A stretch of 64,000 nt of DNA from Micromonospora saelicesensis (GCF_900091575.1 NZ_FMCR01000010.1:124001-188000); one strand, 5' to 3'. Positions 1 to 8,819 are shown, counted from the stretch's first letter. Notes: generated by a model from the sequence alone, not told the origin. Program-made: numbers and translations.

Positions 1-1332
1 GTCCAGCAGCGCCACGTCGGCGATGGTCAGCCCGGCCGAGTCCAGGTTCCGGTACGCGGCGTTGAGCAGCCGGATCTCCGCCGAGGAGAGGATCCCCCCG
101 GCGTACCGGCGCAGCCGGTCCGGCTGCGCCAGCCAGCCGAGCACGTGCCGGGGGTGCAGCCGAGGCCACCACGCCTTGAGGAACTCCCGGAACTCCGACC
201 GCTCGGCGATCTCCGCCTCGAAGGCCGGTTGCTCCGGCAGCCGACCGCTGCTCAGCTCACGGGCCTGCGCCCAGAGCGCGGCGAACACCCCGTCGAAACC
301 GGCCCGGCGCACCTCGTTGCGTCGTGCGCCGCGTTGCAGCGCCCGGTCCCGGATCCGGTCCAGCGCGGCCCGGTCCAACCGCAGCAGCGTGCCCCGGTAG
401 AGCAGCCGCAGCTCACCCGGGCCGCCCGGCACCGCGTCGCGGGCCGCCCGCTCCAGCACCCGGCGCATCCGCAGCGAGCCCTTCACCGCCGCCACCTCGG
501 GCGGGTCGGGGCGGGTGGCGGTCATCCCCGGGAAGAGGGTGCCCAGCGAGTGCAGGGTCGCGGTGTCCTCACCGAGCGACGGCAGCACGGAGCCGATGTA
601 CTCGACGAAGACCGACGACGGGCCCACCACCAGGATGCCGCCGCCGGCGTAGCGGCTGCGATCGGAGTACAGCAGGAACGCGGCCCGGTGCAGGGCGACA
701 GCGGTCTTGCCGGTGCCGGGGCCGCCCGCCACGATCGTCACCCCGGAGCCGGGCGAGCGGATCGCCTCGTCCTGCTCCCGCTGGATGGTCGCCACGATGT
801 CACGCATGCCCCGGCCGGTGGCCTTGGACAGGGTGGCCAGCAACGCGCCGTCACCGACGACAGTCATCCCCTCCGGGGCGGCCGTCGGGTCCAGCAGGTC
901 GTCCTCGATCCGGGTGACCCGCTCGGCGCGGGACTGGATGGTGCGGCGCCGCACCACGTCCAGCGGCTGCGCCGGGGTGGCCTGGTAGAAGGCGGCGGCG
1001 GCCGGCGCGCGCCAGTCGACGACAAGCGTGACGGCGTTCTCGTCGCGGATCCCCAGTCGCCCGACGTGCAGCACCTGACGGTCGCGCAGGTCCAGGCGGC
1101 CGAAGACCAGTCCCTCGTGCTCGGCGTCCAGGGTGTGCCGCCGCTGCGCCGCGTGGAAGACCATCGCGTCGCGCTCGACCAGGGCACCGTGCGTGCCCAC
1201 CCGGGCCATCCGGTAGCCGTCACGCTCGGCGCGGACGGCCGACTGCCGCAGCTCGGCCAGTCGGGCGTACACCCGGTCGAGGTGTCGTTGCTCGACGGCG
1301 ATCTCCTGCTCCAGGCCGGTCTGGTCGGTCAA
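1..1332 (-). CDS. HelD-family superfamily 1 helicase-like ATPase, 3' part outside window
   Basis: About 444 N-terminal residues of a UvrD/Rep-like ATPase of the HelD/HelR type are present; the C-terminal half lies beyond the left edge. HelD proteins bind RNA polymerase and use ATP to strip it from DNA. The N-terminus (about residues 5-45) is charged and helical, as in the HelD coiled-coil arm. A Walker A motif GGPGTGKTA lies near residues 203-211, followed by a hydrophobic strand and the helicase-typical LHRAAFLLY. I place the start at a TTG (1330-1332) because an AGGAG lies six bases upstream and no ATG or GTG in frame is near. The identification as HelD rather than UvrD rests on the N-terminal arm and the early position of the ATPase core. 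Function in RNA polymerase recycling is inferred from the family. Confidence 0.85.
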   Translation of the reverse strand, partial: MTDQTGLEQEIAVEQRHLDRVYARLAELRQSAVRAERDGYRMARVGTHGALVERDAMVFHAAQRRHTLDAEHEGLVFGRLDLRDRQVLHVGRLGIRDENAVTLVVDWRAPAAAAFYQATPAQPLDVVRRRTIQSRAERVTRIEDDLLDPTAAPEGMTVVGDGALLATLSKATGRGMRDIVATIQREQDEAIRSPGSGVTIVAGGPGTGKTAVALHRAAFLLYSDRSRYAGGGILVVGPSSVFVEYIGSVLPSLGEDTATLHSLGTLFPGMTATRPDPPEVAAVKGSLRMRRVLERAARDAVPGGPGELRLLYRGTLLRLDRAALDRIRDRALQRGARRNEVRRAGFDGVFAALWAQARELSSGRLPEQPAFEAEIAERSEFREFLKAWWPRLHPRHVLGWLAQPDRLRRYAGGILSSAEIRLLNAAYRNLDSAGLTIADVALLD

Positions 1333-1439
1333 CGCACGCTCCTTCAGAGGTCGCCGGCAGGCGGCGGGAACCGCGCGGGCCAACCGAGAAGAGTACGGCC
1401 CTGGGCCCGACCCGCCGCGCCCGAGGTGCGCGAACGCGC

Positions 1440-2411
1440 TCAGGCACCAGTCTCGGCGGGGGCCGCGCCACGGTGGGCCGGCGGCGATGCGCCACGGCGA
1501 GCCGGCGGCGATTCGGCGAGCACCCGCCGCACCACGCCGGTGAGCGCGGCGTTGACCTCGTCCGGACGTTCCATCATCAGCATGTGCCCGGCACCCGGGC
1601 AGACGGTCAGCTCGGTGGCCGGCAGAGCCGCCGCTATCGACTCGGCGCACGGCGGCGGGGTCAGCCGGTCCCGGTCGCCGACCAGGGCGGCGGCCGGCAG
1701 GTGGGCCAACGCGGCGAGGGTGTCCAGTCGGTGCTGGGTGCCGATGGAGGCGCGGAACCCGCCGATCGAGCGCAGCGAGGCCCGAGCCACCGCCGACGTC
1801 ACCAGGCGGATGTCGGCCGGCTCGCAGCGATCACCGAAGAGCATCCACCGGATGCTCGGTTGCAGCGCGTTCAGCAGTGCCCGGGGCGCGCGCCACGACC
1901 CACACCGGGCCAGCACGCCGGCGCCGGTCGTCTCGGCCAGCCGGATCAACCGGGCGATCCGCGGCGAAAGACCGTAGACGGTGTGCGTGTGCCCCTCGGC
2001 GGTGGTCGAGACGAAGACCAGTCCGGCGGTACGGGCGGCGAAGTGCGCGGGGTGGCGGTGGGCGTACTCCATGATCGTCATGCCGCCCATCGAGTGCCCG
2101 ACCAGCACCACCGGGCCGGTCGGCGCGACCGCGTCGATCACCGCGGCCAGGTCGTCACCCAACTGGGCCACTGTGGCAGTGGGCAGCGCCATGCAACTGG
2201 ACCGGCCGTGCCCGCGCGCGTCGTAGGCGACCACCCGCACCCCACCGCGCAACGGCGGTGCCGTGAGCGCGTCGACCTGCCGGTGCCAGGCGCGCCCGTC
2301 CAGCGTCCAGCCGTGCAGCAGGATGGCGGTGACCTGGGCGTCCGTCGGACCCGTCGCCTCGACGTTGAGCCGTACACCGTCCGGCAGACCGACCTCGAAC
2401 CGCTCCGGCAT
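1440..2411 (-). CDS. alpha/beta hydrolase
   Basis: A 323-residue alpha/beta-hydrolase-fold protein, probably cytoplasmic since no signal peptide is seen. The oxyanion-hole motif HGW is at residues 33-35, the nucleophile elbow GHSMGG gives Ser107, an acid residue lies in the GDRD stretch and the catalytic His is in GAGHML near the C-terminus. The order and spacing fit the family fully, so the enzyme should be active, but the substrate cannot be read from the sequence. I chose the ATG at 2409-2411 because GGAGGTGGCG precedes it directly; an upstream in-frame start exists without such a site. The last 25 residues are an Ala/Arg/Pro-rich tail. It is transcribed away from the carbonic anhydrase gene and follows no obvious operon. 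Confidence 0.9.
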   Translation of the reverse strand: MPERFEVGLPDGVRLNVEATGPTDAQVTAILLHGWTLDGRAWHRQVDALTAPPLRGGVRVVAYDARGHGRSSCMALPTATVAQLGDDLAAVIDAVAPTGPVVLVGHSMGGMTIMEYAHRHPAHFAARTAGLVFVSTTAEGHTHTVYGLSPRIARLIRLAETTGAGVLARCGSWRAPRALLNALQPSIRWMLFGDRCEPADIRLVTSAVARASLRSIGGFRASIGTQHRLDTLAALAHLPAAALVGDRDRLTPPPCAESIAAALPATELTVCPGAGHMLMMERPDEVNAALTGVVRRVLAESPPARRGASPPAHRGAAPAETGA

Positions 2412-2580
2412 CGCCACCTCCCCAGGGCCGCCCAGTACCACCAGCACCGGGATACCCGGCGGTAACACCGGCTACCCGCCATGACACCACGCCAATCACG
2501 CCGTGGCGAACATTCCTGACCTCGCCCGTGCCGGACGGCGGCGGGCCAAGCTGAACGGCATGGTGTCGTCGGGAGCGCCC

Positions 2581-3204
2581 ATGGGTGCGACGTCGGGGCA
2601 GGGGCGGCAGGCCGGCGGTACGCCCCGCGCCGCGCTGGCCGACCTGCTCGCCGGCAATCGGCGTTTCGTCAGCGGCCAGCCGGTGCACGGACACGACGTC
2701 ACGGCCGCCGCCGCGGCCTCCGGCGACCAGCAGCCGTACGCCGTGGTGCTGGGCTGCATCGACTCCCGGGTGCCGCTGGAGGCGATCTTCGACCAGACCT
2801 TCGGCGCGATCTGCGTGATCCGTACCGGGGGGCACGTGCTCGATCGCGCGGTCTGCGGCTCGATCGAGTACGTGGTCGGCCAGCTCGGCGTACCGCTGGT
2901 GATGGTCCTCGGCCACGAGCGATGCGGTGCCGTGCAGGCCACGGTGGAGGCGCTGCGCACCGGGCAGCGTCCCGGCGGGTCGCTGGCGCACCTGGTGGAC
3001 GAGATCGCTCCGGCAGTGATCGAGGCGGGGCTGGACGATCCGGCGGTGCAGCCGCTGGCGATCCGCCGGCACGTCCGGCGCACGGTGCGCAGCCTGCGCG
3101 AGGACGATCTGCTGGCCGGGCCGGTGGCCGCCGGCCGGGTGGCAGTGGTCGGCGGCCTCTACGACCTGGCCAGCGGCGAGGTCGCCCTGCTCGATCCGGG
3201 CTGA
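2581..3204 (+). CDS. beta-class carbonic anhydrase
   Basis: This 207-residue protein should interconvert CO2 and bicarbonate in the cytoplasm. The beta-class zinc site is intact: Cys59 in CIDSR (with the Asp61/Arg63 dyad) and His112/Cys115 in HERC. Length is typical for the bacterial beta class. Several in-frame starts exist (GTG 2503, ATG 2560, ATG 2581); I prefer 2581 because GGGAG lies about seven bases upstream and the conserved domain begins soon after. The gene is divergent from the alpha/beta hydrolase and ends at a strong hairpin that also serves the convergent neighbour. Confidence 0.93.
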   Translation: MGATSGQGRQAGGTPRAALADLLAGNRRFVSGQPVHGHDVTAAAAASGDQQPYAVVLGCIDSRVPLEAIFDQTFGAICVIRTGGHVLDRAVCGSIEYVVGQLGVPLVMVLGHERCGAVQATVEALRTGQRPGGSLAHLVDEIAPAVIEAGLDDPAVQPLAIRRHVRRTVRSLREDDLLAGPVAAGRVAVVGGLYDLASGEVALLDPG

Positions 3205-3237
3205 CCCGGCCCCCGACTGACCGGCCCCGGATACGCG

Positions 3238-3270
3238 AAAGCGCCCGCCGGGACTCCCGGCGGGCGCTTT
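3238..3270. terminator. bidirectional hairpin terminator
   Basis: A perfect 15-bp stem (3238-3252 with 3256-3270) closes a three-base loop between two convergent genes. The stem begins with AAA and ends with TTT, so each strand reads into a short U run. It should stop transcription of both the carbonic anhydrase gene and the small gene at 3294-3623. Confidence 0.9.
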
Positions 3271-3293
3271 ACGTGTTGCGGTGGTGGAGGGGC

Positions 3294-3623
3294 TCAGCCC
3301 TCGAAGACGCCGGCCGCGACCAGGCGCTTCTCGGTGGCCTCCCAGCCGTCACCCGGGTGGGTGGCAGCCAGGTTGTTGATCTCCGCCCGGATCTTGGCGG
3401 CGTGGCCGGCGGCGGCCAGAACGCGGATCTCCTCGACGAAGGCGTCGGAGTCCGTGCGCAGGTGCGCGGTCTTGCCGTTGGTCAGGTTCCGCACGTAGGC
3501 GTGCTTGCCGCCGTTGAGCGGGATGAGGTACTTGAACTCGCCCAGCACGCTGAGGGCGCCACCCTGGCCAGCCTGGCCGGCCCGGACGGACGCGCGCGCG
3601 GTCTTAGAGGTGTTGCTCGCCAC
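3294..3623 (-). CDS. hypothetical protein, 109 aa
   Basis: I do not recognise this family. The product is a small soluble protein with no signal peptide or membrane segment: a short basic Ser/Thr/Ala-rich N-terminus (residues 1-25), a compact central part with [20 protein letters not shown] that looks like a beta-rich core, and an alanine-rich helical C-terminus. The GTG start at 3621-3623 is fixed by AAGGAG seven bases upstream. Codon use is like the neighbours, so it is a real resident gene. It is alone in its transcription unit, with a hairpin behind it and an approximately 300-base promoter region in front, shared with the divergent DUF3145 gene. Confidence 0.75.
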   Translation of the reverse strand: MASNTSKTARASVRAGQAGQGGALSVLGEFKYLIPLNGGKHAYVRNLTNGKTAHLRTDSDAFVEEIRVLAAAGHAAKIRAEINNLAATHPGDGWEATEKRLVAAGVFEG

Positions 3624-3931
3624 GGAGGTACTCCTTGCAAGACGTACGGGAGGACTGGACGTCCGGGGGCTGTGTGCGGGTCGTACGTGACTCGACCCGC
3701 GAAGGTGTAACGCGGCATAAGCCGCCGGTGGAACTGTACAGGACCACGACATCATGCTGGTCGTCGCGGTGTCCTGAGAGGCAACGGCGACCACCCGTCC
3801 GGCTATTCCACCCGGCGTTTTTTCCGATTCCCTGGCGCACCATGCGTCACAGGAGTCATCATGTGTTGCAGCAGCCACCTGGGTGGACGAGGTCGTAGGG
3901 GAAGACGCACCTCGCTCTCCGGGAGGTCACC
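3624..3931. other. gene-free divergent promoter region
   Basis: No convincing gene lies here. The stretch must contain the promoters of the two divergent genes at 3623 and 3932 and is less GC-rich than its surroundings. A small inverted repeat (GCGGC, four bases, GCCGC) at 3712-3725 is the only structure I noted, and it could be chance. Confidence 0.5.
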
Positions 3932-4423
3932 GTGCCAACGCGTGGCGTCGTATACGTCCATTCGACCCCGCTCGCCGTGTGCTCACACGTCGAGTGGGCG
4001 ATCGCGCGCGTCCTAGCCGCGCCGGTCAACCTGCAGTGGACGGCTCAGCCCGTCGACCCCGGCGCACGCCGGGCCGAGTGCGGGTGGACCGGTCGTCCGG
4101 GGACGGGCGCCGAGCTGGCTGCTGCCCTACGGCAGTGGCCCATGATCCGTTTCGAGGTCACCGAGGAGCCGAGTCCCGGTGCCGATGGTGAGCGCTTCAT
4201 GTACGTGCCTGCCCGTGGCCTGTTCCGGGCAACGGTCGGCGTGGCCGGTGACATCCAGCTCGGCGAGGATCGCCTTCGGGCGCTGATGGCGGCCTCCCGG
4301 GCCCCTGAGGCGCTGGCGCACGCCCTCGACAAGGCGCTCGGCACGGCGTGGGACGCTGACCTGGAGCCCTACCGGTACGCCGGGGACGGTGCCCCGGTGA
4401 CCTTGCTCACTCGGGTCGGCTGA
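3932..4423 (+). CDS. DUF3145 family protein
   Basis: A 163-residue protein of the actinobacteria-specific DUF3145 family, recognised by its start (MPTRGVVYVHSTP), the HVEWAIARVL segment and the conserved MYVPARGLFRA block near residues 90-100. The function of the family is not established. It is soluble with no signal peptide. The GTG start is preceded by GGGAGGTCACC, a strong ribosome site. It stands alone between the divergent small gene and the GH3 lipoprotein gene. Length agrees with the family. Confidence 0.9.
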   Translation: MPTRGVVYVHSTPLAVCSHVEWAIARVLAAPVNLQWTAQPVDPGARRAECGWTGRPGTGAELAAALRQWPMIRFEVTEEPSPGADGERFMYVPARGLFRATVGVAGDIQLGEDRLRALMAASRAPEALAHALDKALGTAWDADLEPYRYAGDGAPVTLLTRVG

Positions 4424-4510
4424 CCCGGCCGGCGGGCCGCTGGCCGTACGCCGTCGCGCCGGTGACGACCGGTAAGGTCAAGTTGCCCCGATAAGGGAGA
4501 AGCTGGTGGG

Positions 4511-6244
4511 ATGGGCGGCGTGTCGAATCGCCCGTGGCGCGCCAGTGTCGCTGTCGCCGCCCTGACCGCCCTGCTCGTCTCCGGCTGCTCAGGTGACCCG
4601 GAGCGCCCCACGCCGACGCCCAGCCCGGTCGGCACGTCCGCGGGCCCGAGCGTCCCGGCCACGCCGCCGGCCAGCGACCCGGCCAGCCGCGCTGCCGCGC
4701 TGGTGGCGACGCTGTCCGACGAGGACCTGGTCGGCCAGGTGCTGATGCCGTACGCCTACGGCGACTCGGCGACGAAGGTCTCCGCCGGCTCGGCGGCCGG
4801 TAACCAGGCCCTCGCCGGGGTGGACACCCCCGCCGACATGATCGCCAAGTACCGACTGGGTGGCCTGATCCTGGTCGGCTTCAGCGCCGACGACCCGACC
4901 AAGGGCAACCAGGAGACCACTAACGTCGACAACCCCAAGCAGGTGCACGAGCTCACCACCGGGCTCCGTACCGCCGCCGGTCGGCTCGCCGCCGGTTCGG
5001 CGCCGCTGCTCATCGGTACCGACCAGGAGTACGGCGTCGTCACCCGCGTGACCGACGGGGTCACCGTGCTGCCCAGCGCCCTCGCGGCCGGCGCGGCCGG
5101 TGACCCGAAGCTCACCGAGGCCGCGTGGCGGGCCGCCGGCGCCGAGTTGGCCGCGATGGGCATCAACATCGACTTCGCCCCGGTGGCCGACGTGCTGGCC
5201 ACCCGCAGCACCGTGATCGGCTCCCGGTCGTACGGCGCCGACCCGAAGCAGGCCGCCGGGCAGGTGGGCGGCGCGGTCCGTGGCCTCCAGGCGGTCGGGG
5301 TGGCGGCCACCCTGAAGCACTTCCCCGGGCACGGCCACAGCGCCGACGACTCGCACCAGGACCTTCCGGTGCTCACCCAGTCCGCCGCGGCGTTGCAGAG
5401 CGGCGCGTGGCCGCCGTTCACCGCCGGCATGGAGGCGGGCGCGATGGCCGTGATGTCCGGTCACCTGGACGCGCGCGCGATCGACCCGGGGACCCCGGCG
5501 ACGTTCTCGCACAAGCTGCTCACCGACGTACTGCGCGGCCAACTCGGCTTCAAGGGCGTGGTGATCACCGACGGGATGAACATGCCGCCCGCGAAGCGCT
5601 GGGCTCCCGGCGAGGCGGCGGTCCGGGCGCTCAACGCCGGTAACGACCTCATCCTGATGACCCCGAACGTCGGTCAGGCGTACGACGGGCTGCTCGCCGC
5701 GCTGCGCGGCGGATCGCTGCCCCGGACCCGGCTGGTCGAGGCGGTCACCCGGGTGCTGACCATGAAGTTCCGGCTCGCGGAGCTGCCGGCGGCGCAGATG
5801 TCCACGCTCAACACCCCGGAGCACCGGGCGGCGGCCGACGCGCTGGCCGCCGCCGCCGTCACCGTGCTGAGGGGCGCCTGCGGCAAAGCGGTACGCGGGC
5901 CGGTCACCGTCACCACGTCCGGCGGTCGGGACGGCACCCGGGCCACCCTCACCGCCGCGTTGACCGCCGCCGGGGTGCAGGTCAAGCCCAGCGGCGGCAC
6001 GATCGTGCACCTGGTGGGCTACGGCGACGGCGCCAAGGACCTGAGCCCCGACGCGGCGGTCACTGTCGCCATGGACACCCCGTACGTGCTGGCCGACGCG
6101 AAGTCACCGACGCTGCTGGCGACGTACTCCTCCAGCCGGGCGTCGATGACCGCCCTGGCCGCCGTGCTCGCCGGCAAGGCCCGGCCGGGCGGCCGGTCCC
6201 CGGTGGCCGTTCCCGGACTGCCCGCGACGACCTGCGGTACCTGA
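4511..6244 (+). CDS. glycoside hydrolase family 3 lipoprotein (NagZ-like)
   Basis: A 577-residue surface lipoprotein with a GH3 catalytic domain. The signal peptide ends in the lipobox LVSGC (Cys26), followed by a Pro/Thr/Ser-rich linker to about residue 60. The NagZ-type signature KHFPGHG at residues 269-275 followed by SADDSHQDLP provides the Asp/His dyad of beta-N-acetylhexosaminidases, and the nucleophile is probably Asp354 in VITDGMNM. A C-terminal domain follows, as in Gram-positive NagZ. It likely trims N-acetylglucosamine from muropeptides or other glycans outside the membrane. I use the ATG at 4511; a GTG at 4520 is a possible alternative, and the ribosome site (GGGAG near 4495) is rather far upstream. 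Confidence 0.88.
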   Translation: MGGVSNRPWRASVAVAALTALLVSGCSGDPERPTPTPSPVGTSAGPSVPATPPASDPASRAAALVATLSDEDLVGQVLMPYAYGDSATKVSAGSAAGNQALAGVDTPADMIAKYRLGGLILVGFSADDPTKGNQETTNVDNPKQVHELTTGLRTAAGRLAAGSAPLLIGTDQEYGVVTRVTDGVTVLPSALAAGAAGDPKLTEAAWRAAGAELAAMGINIDFAPVADVLATRSTVIGSRSYGADPKQAAGQVGGAVRGLQAVGVAATLKHFPGHGHSADDSHQDLPVLTQSAAALQSGAWPPFTAGMEAGAMAVMSGHLDARAIDPGTPATFSHKLLTDVLRGQLGFKGVVITDGMNMPPAKRWAPGEAAVRALNAGNDLILMTPNVGQAYDGLLAALRGGSLPRTRLVEAVTRVLTMKFRLAELPAAQMSTLNTPEHRAAADALAAAAVTVLRGACGKAVRGPVTVTTSGGRDGTRATLTAALTAAGVQVKPSGGTIVHLVGYGDGAKDLSPDAAVTVAMDTPYVLADAKSPTLLATYSSSRASMTALAAVLAGKARPGGRSPVAVPGLPATTCGT

Positions 6245-6274
6245 CCGTCCGGCACGGCCAGGTCAGCGCCCACC

Positions 6275-6949
6275 TCACTCGCCCTTGGCGAGCCCTCGCA
6301 CCGCGAGCCGGTACGCCGGCAGCACGTCGGTCCGTTCGGTGATCAGCCCCTCGTTGACCGCGAAAACGAGCGTCTGCCCCGCCGGCTGGACGGCCAGCGC
6401 CCAGTTCCGCGACTCGTCCTCCTCCTCCACCAGCGGGTTGGTGGCGAGCCAGGTCATCTCGGTGGCGTCGAAGCCGCCGGCGCGGAGGTCGCGGAACTGT
6501 TGGCCGGCGACCGTCTCGCCGGCCCCGGCGGCGAAACTCTCCAGCACGGCGCGCGGCGTGACCGTCGGCGAGTCCGCCGCCCAGATCCGCAGGAATCCGC
6601 CGCCGGCCGGCCGGCCGTCCACCTCACAGCGCACGGTGGTGCCGCCGCGCTTGGTGAGCGCCTCGCCGACCAGCTCGGCCAGCTCGCCCTTGGGTGGCTC
6701 GATCGCCTTCGCCGTCCACCCGTCGGCCAGCGGAAACGTCACAGGTACCGGGCAGGGGGAACCCGTGCCGCCGGTGGTGCCGCCGGACGACGCCGGAGCC
6801 GTCTCGTCGTACCAGGGCTCACCAGTGGCCTGCGGGGCCGGGGCGCCGGCCGCGGGCCCGGCGGGAGCGGTCGAGTCGTCGCCGCAGCCGGTCAGCAGGC
6901 CGAGGGTGAGCGCCGCCGCCGACACGGCGACGAGGGTACGAGTGTCCAT
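6275..6949 (-). CDS. putative lipoprotein, 224 aa
   Basis: I do not recognise a named family. A signal peptide ends at the lipobox LLTGC, so the protein should be anchored on the outer face of the membrane. A disordered Gly/Ala/Pro/Thr region follows up to about residue 65. The remaining globular part contains two cysteines (in SPCPVP and VRCEVDG) that could form a disulfide, and a long stretch resembling small actinobacterial sensor or stress lipoproteins. The ATG at 6947-6949 is chosen because the signal peptide begins there. The gene converges on the GH3 gene with only about 30 bases between them and diverges from the small gene at 7083. Confidence 0.75.
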   Translation of the reverse strand: MDTRTLVAVSAAALTLGLLTGCGDDSTAPAGPAAGAPAPQATGEPWYDETAPASSGGTTGGTGSPCPVPVTFPLADGWTAKAIEPPKGELAELVGEALTKRGGTTVRCEVDGRPAGGGFLRIWAADSPTVTPRAVLESFAAGAGETVAGQQFRDLRAGGFDATEMTWLATNPLVEEEDESRNWALAVQPAGQTLVFAVNEGLITERTDVLPAYRLAVRGLAKGE

Positions 6950-7002
6950 GGTGGTGATCCCCGTCAGTCGATCTTCAGTCGGCCCATCTAAGCCGTGGGG
7001 TC

Positions 7003-7046
7003 TCCCGACGTCAATCGGGATCGCTGCACCCCCGACCGAAATCGGG
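7003..7046. promoter_or_regulatory. two tandem inverted repeats, possible operators
   Basis: Two similar inverted repeats, TCCCGA-6-TCGGGA (7003-7020) and CCCGA-6-TCGGG (7031-7046), lie 27 bp apart centre to centre in the short region between the divergent genes starting at 6949 and 7083. Equal arm sequence and equal spacer suggest binding sites for one dimeric regulator, but no regulator gene is adjacent. Confidence 0.4.
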
Positions 7047-7082
7047 TCGCCTCGCCCCCGGTCGGTCTGACAACCTCCCCCC

Positions 7083-7301
7083 ATGGGAGCGGCAGCAGGA
7101 TTCCGGCACACGCAACGGGCGGACGGCACTGTGGTGATCACACACCACGGCCGGGTCGCCGGCACGCTGCGCGGCGCTCGGGCCGCGGAGTTCCTCGCCG
7201 AGGTCGACGACGACCCGCAGTTGGTGATGGCCCGCTGGACCGGCAACTACCGCCACGGCAACGAGCGCACCGCGAAACAGCACCCCCGCAATCGAGGCTG
7301 A
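7083..7301 (+). CDS. small hypothetical protein, 72 aa
   Basis: A small soluble protein of unknown function. It reads like one compact domain: a strand-turn-strand (TVVITHHGRVAGTL), an acidic helix (ARAAEFLAEVDDDP), and a basic tail RWTGNYRHGNERTAKQHPRNRG that could contact nucleic acid. Codon use fits the genome and a strong hairpin terminator follows at 7308, both supporting a real gene. The start is the ATG after a CCTCCCCCC-like stretch, so the ribosome site is not evident. It diverges from the lipoprotein gene and converges on fabF. Confidence 0.7.
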   Translation: MGAAAGFRHTQRADGTVVITHHGRVAGTLRGARAAEFLAEVDDDPQLVMARWTGNYRHGNERTAKQHPRNRG

Positions 7302-7307
7302 TCGACG

Positions 7308-7340
7308 AAGGGCCCCTCCTCTCGACGAGGAGGGGCCCTT
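7308..7340. terminator. bidirectional hairpin terminator
   Basis: A perfect 14-bp stem (7308-7321 with 7327-7340) with a five-base loop lies between the small gene and the end of the fab operon and is followed by a T run. It should close both transcription units. Confidence 0.9.
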
Positions 7341-7350
7341 TCGCGGGATC

Positions 7351-8577
7351 TCAGGGACGGGCGAAGACGAGCGCCACGTTGTGGCCGCCGAAGCCGAACG
7401 CGTTGTTCAACGCGGCCGGGATCTCCATGTGGCGGGCCTTGTGCGCGGCGACATCCAGGGTGAGGCCTGGGTCCGGGTCGTCGAGGTTGATCGTCGGAGG
7501 GACGACACTGTCGCGGATCGCCAGGATGGTGGCGATCGACTCCAGCGCACCGGCCGCACCGAGCAGGTGACCGGTCATTGACTTCGTCGCGGACAGCACC
7601 GGGTGGTCGCCGAGCGCCTTGTGCAGCCCGCCGATCTCCAGCATGTCCCCGATCGGGGTCGAGGTGGCGTGCGCGTTGACGTGCACGATGTCCCGCTTCG
7701 CCACGTCCGCGTCGGCGATCGCCTTGGCGATGGCCCGGATGGCGCCCTCGCCCTCGGCGTGCGGCTGCACGATGTCGTACGCGTCGGACGTGATGCCGGC
7801 GCCGGCGAGGCGCGCGTACACCCGGGCGCCCCGGGCCGCGGCGTGCTCGGCCCGCTCCAGCACCACGATGCCGGCGCCCTCGCCGAGGACGAAGCCGTCC
7901 CGGCCCCGGTCCCACGGGCGGGAGGCCCGCTCCGGGTCGTCGTTGCGGGTCGACATGGCCCGCATCGAGCTGAAGCCGGCGATCGGCAGCGGGTGGATGA
8001 CCGCCTCGGTGCCGCCGGCCACCACCACGTCGGCCCGGCCGGAGCGGATGATGTCCAGACCGAGGGCGATCGCCTCGGCGCCGGTGGCGCAGGCGCTGGC
8101 CACGGAGTGCACGCCGGCCTTGGCGCCCAGTTCCAGCCCGACCCAGGCGGCCGGACCGTTCGGCATCAGCATCGGGATGGTGTGCGGGGAGACCCGCCGT
8201 GGCCCGGACGCCTCCAGGATGTCGTCCTGGGCGAGCAGGGTGGTGGCACCGCCGATGCCGGAGCCGACGCTGACGGCCAACCGCTCACCGTCGAGGTCGG
8301 AGCCGGCGAGGCCGGCGTCCGCCCAGGCCTGCTGCGCCGCGATGATCGCGATCGCCTCGGAACGGTCCAGGCGGCGCAGGCGGACCCGGTCCAGCACCTC
8401 CGACGGCTCCACGGCCAACTGGGCGGCGATCCGGACCGGCAGTTGCTCGGCCCACTCCTGGGTGAGGGCACTCACCCCGGAGCGGCCGGCGAGCATTGCG
8501 TCCCAGGTCGACGCGACGTCCCCGCCAAGCGGGGTCGTCGCGCCGAGCCCGGTGACGACGACGTCAGGACGACTCAT
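7351..8577 (-). CDS. fabF: beta-ketoacyl-ACP synthase II
   Basis: FabF condenses malonyl-ACP with growing acyl-ACP in type II fatty acid synthesis. The 408-residue protein has the complete Cys-His-His triad: Cys163 in ACATG, His303 in NAHATSTP and His337 in the TKSMTGHLLGAAG block with Lys332. Full length, no insert. It is the last gene of fabD-fabH-acpP-fabF and begins two bases after the acpP stop, so translational coupling is likely. The whole operon is presumably controlled by the FasR-like regulator encoded upstream. Confidence 0.97.
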   Translation of the reverse strand: MSRPDVVVTGLGATTPLGGDVASTWDAMLAGRSGVSALTQEWAEQLPVRIAAQLAVEPSEVLDRVRLRRLDRSEAIAIIAAQQAWADAGLAGSDLDGERLAVSVGSGIGGATTLLAQDDILEASGPRRVSPHTIPMLMPNGPAAWVGLELGAKAGVHSVASACATGAEAIALGLDIIRSGRADVVVAGGTEAVIHPLPIAGFSSMRAMSTRNDDPERASRPWDRGRDGFVLGEGAGIVVLERAEHAAARGARVYARLAGAGITSDAYDIVQPHAEGEGAIRAIAKAIADADVAKRDIVHVNAHATSTPIGDMLEIGGLHKALGDHPVLSATKSMTGHLLGAAGALESIATILAIRDSVVPPTINLDDPDPGLTLDVAAHKARHMEIPAALNNAFGFGGHNVALVFARP

Positions 8578-8579
8578 GA

Positions 8580-8819
8580 TCAGGACTGCGCCGCGATGTA
8601 GCTGACAGCGTCGCCGACGGTCTTGAGGTTCTGCACCTCGTTGTCCGGGATCTTGACGCCGAACTTCTCCTCGGCCGCGACCACTACCTCAACCATGGAG
8701 AGCGAGTCGACGTCGAGGTCGTCGGTGAAGGACTTCCCCTCGGCCACGTCGTCCGGGTTCACTCCGGCAACCTCTTCGAGGATCTCGGCGAGGCCGGTGG
8801 TGATCTCGTCACGGGTCAT
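8580..8819 (-). CDS. acpP: acyl carrier protein
   Basis: A 79-residue acidic acyl carrier protein that holds the growing fatty acid on a phosphopantetheine arm attached to Ser39 in DVDSLSMVE. Four-helix size and charge are typical. It lies between fabH and fabF as in Streptomyces, with an 85-base gap to fabH and two bases to fabF. The ATG start follows AAGGAACC. Confidence 0.97.
   Translation of the reverse strand: MTRDEITTGLAEILEEVAGVNPDDVAEGKSFTDDLDVDSLSMVEVVVAAEEKFGVKIPDNEVQNLKTVGDAVSYIAAQS

Noticed and set aside
145-1977. 610-codon open frame on the + strand
   Set aside because: It is antisense to the helicase and hydrolase genes, has no domain, and its product is a Gly/Arg/Gln/His-rich string typical of a high-GC shadow frame.
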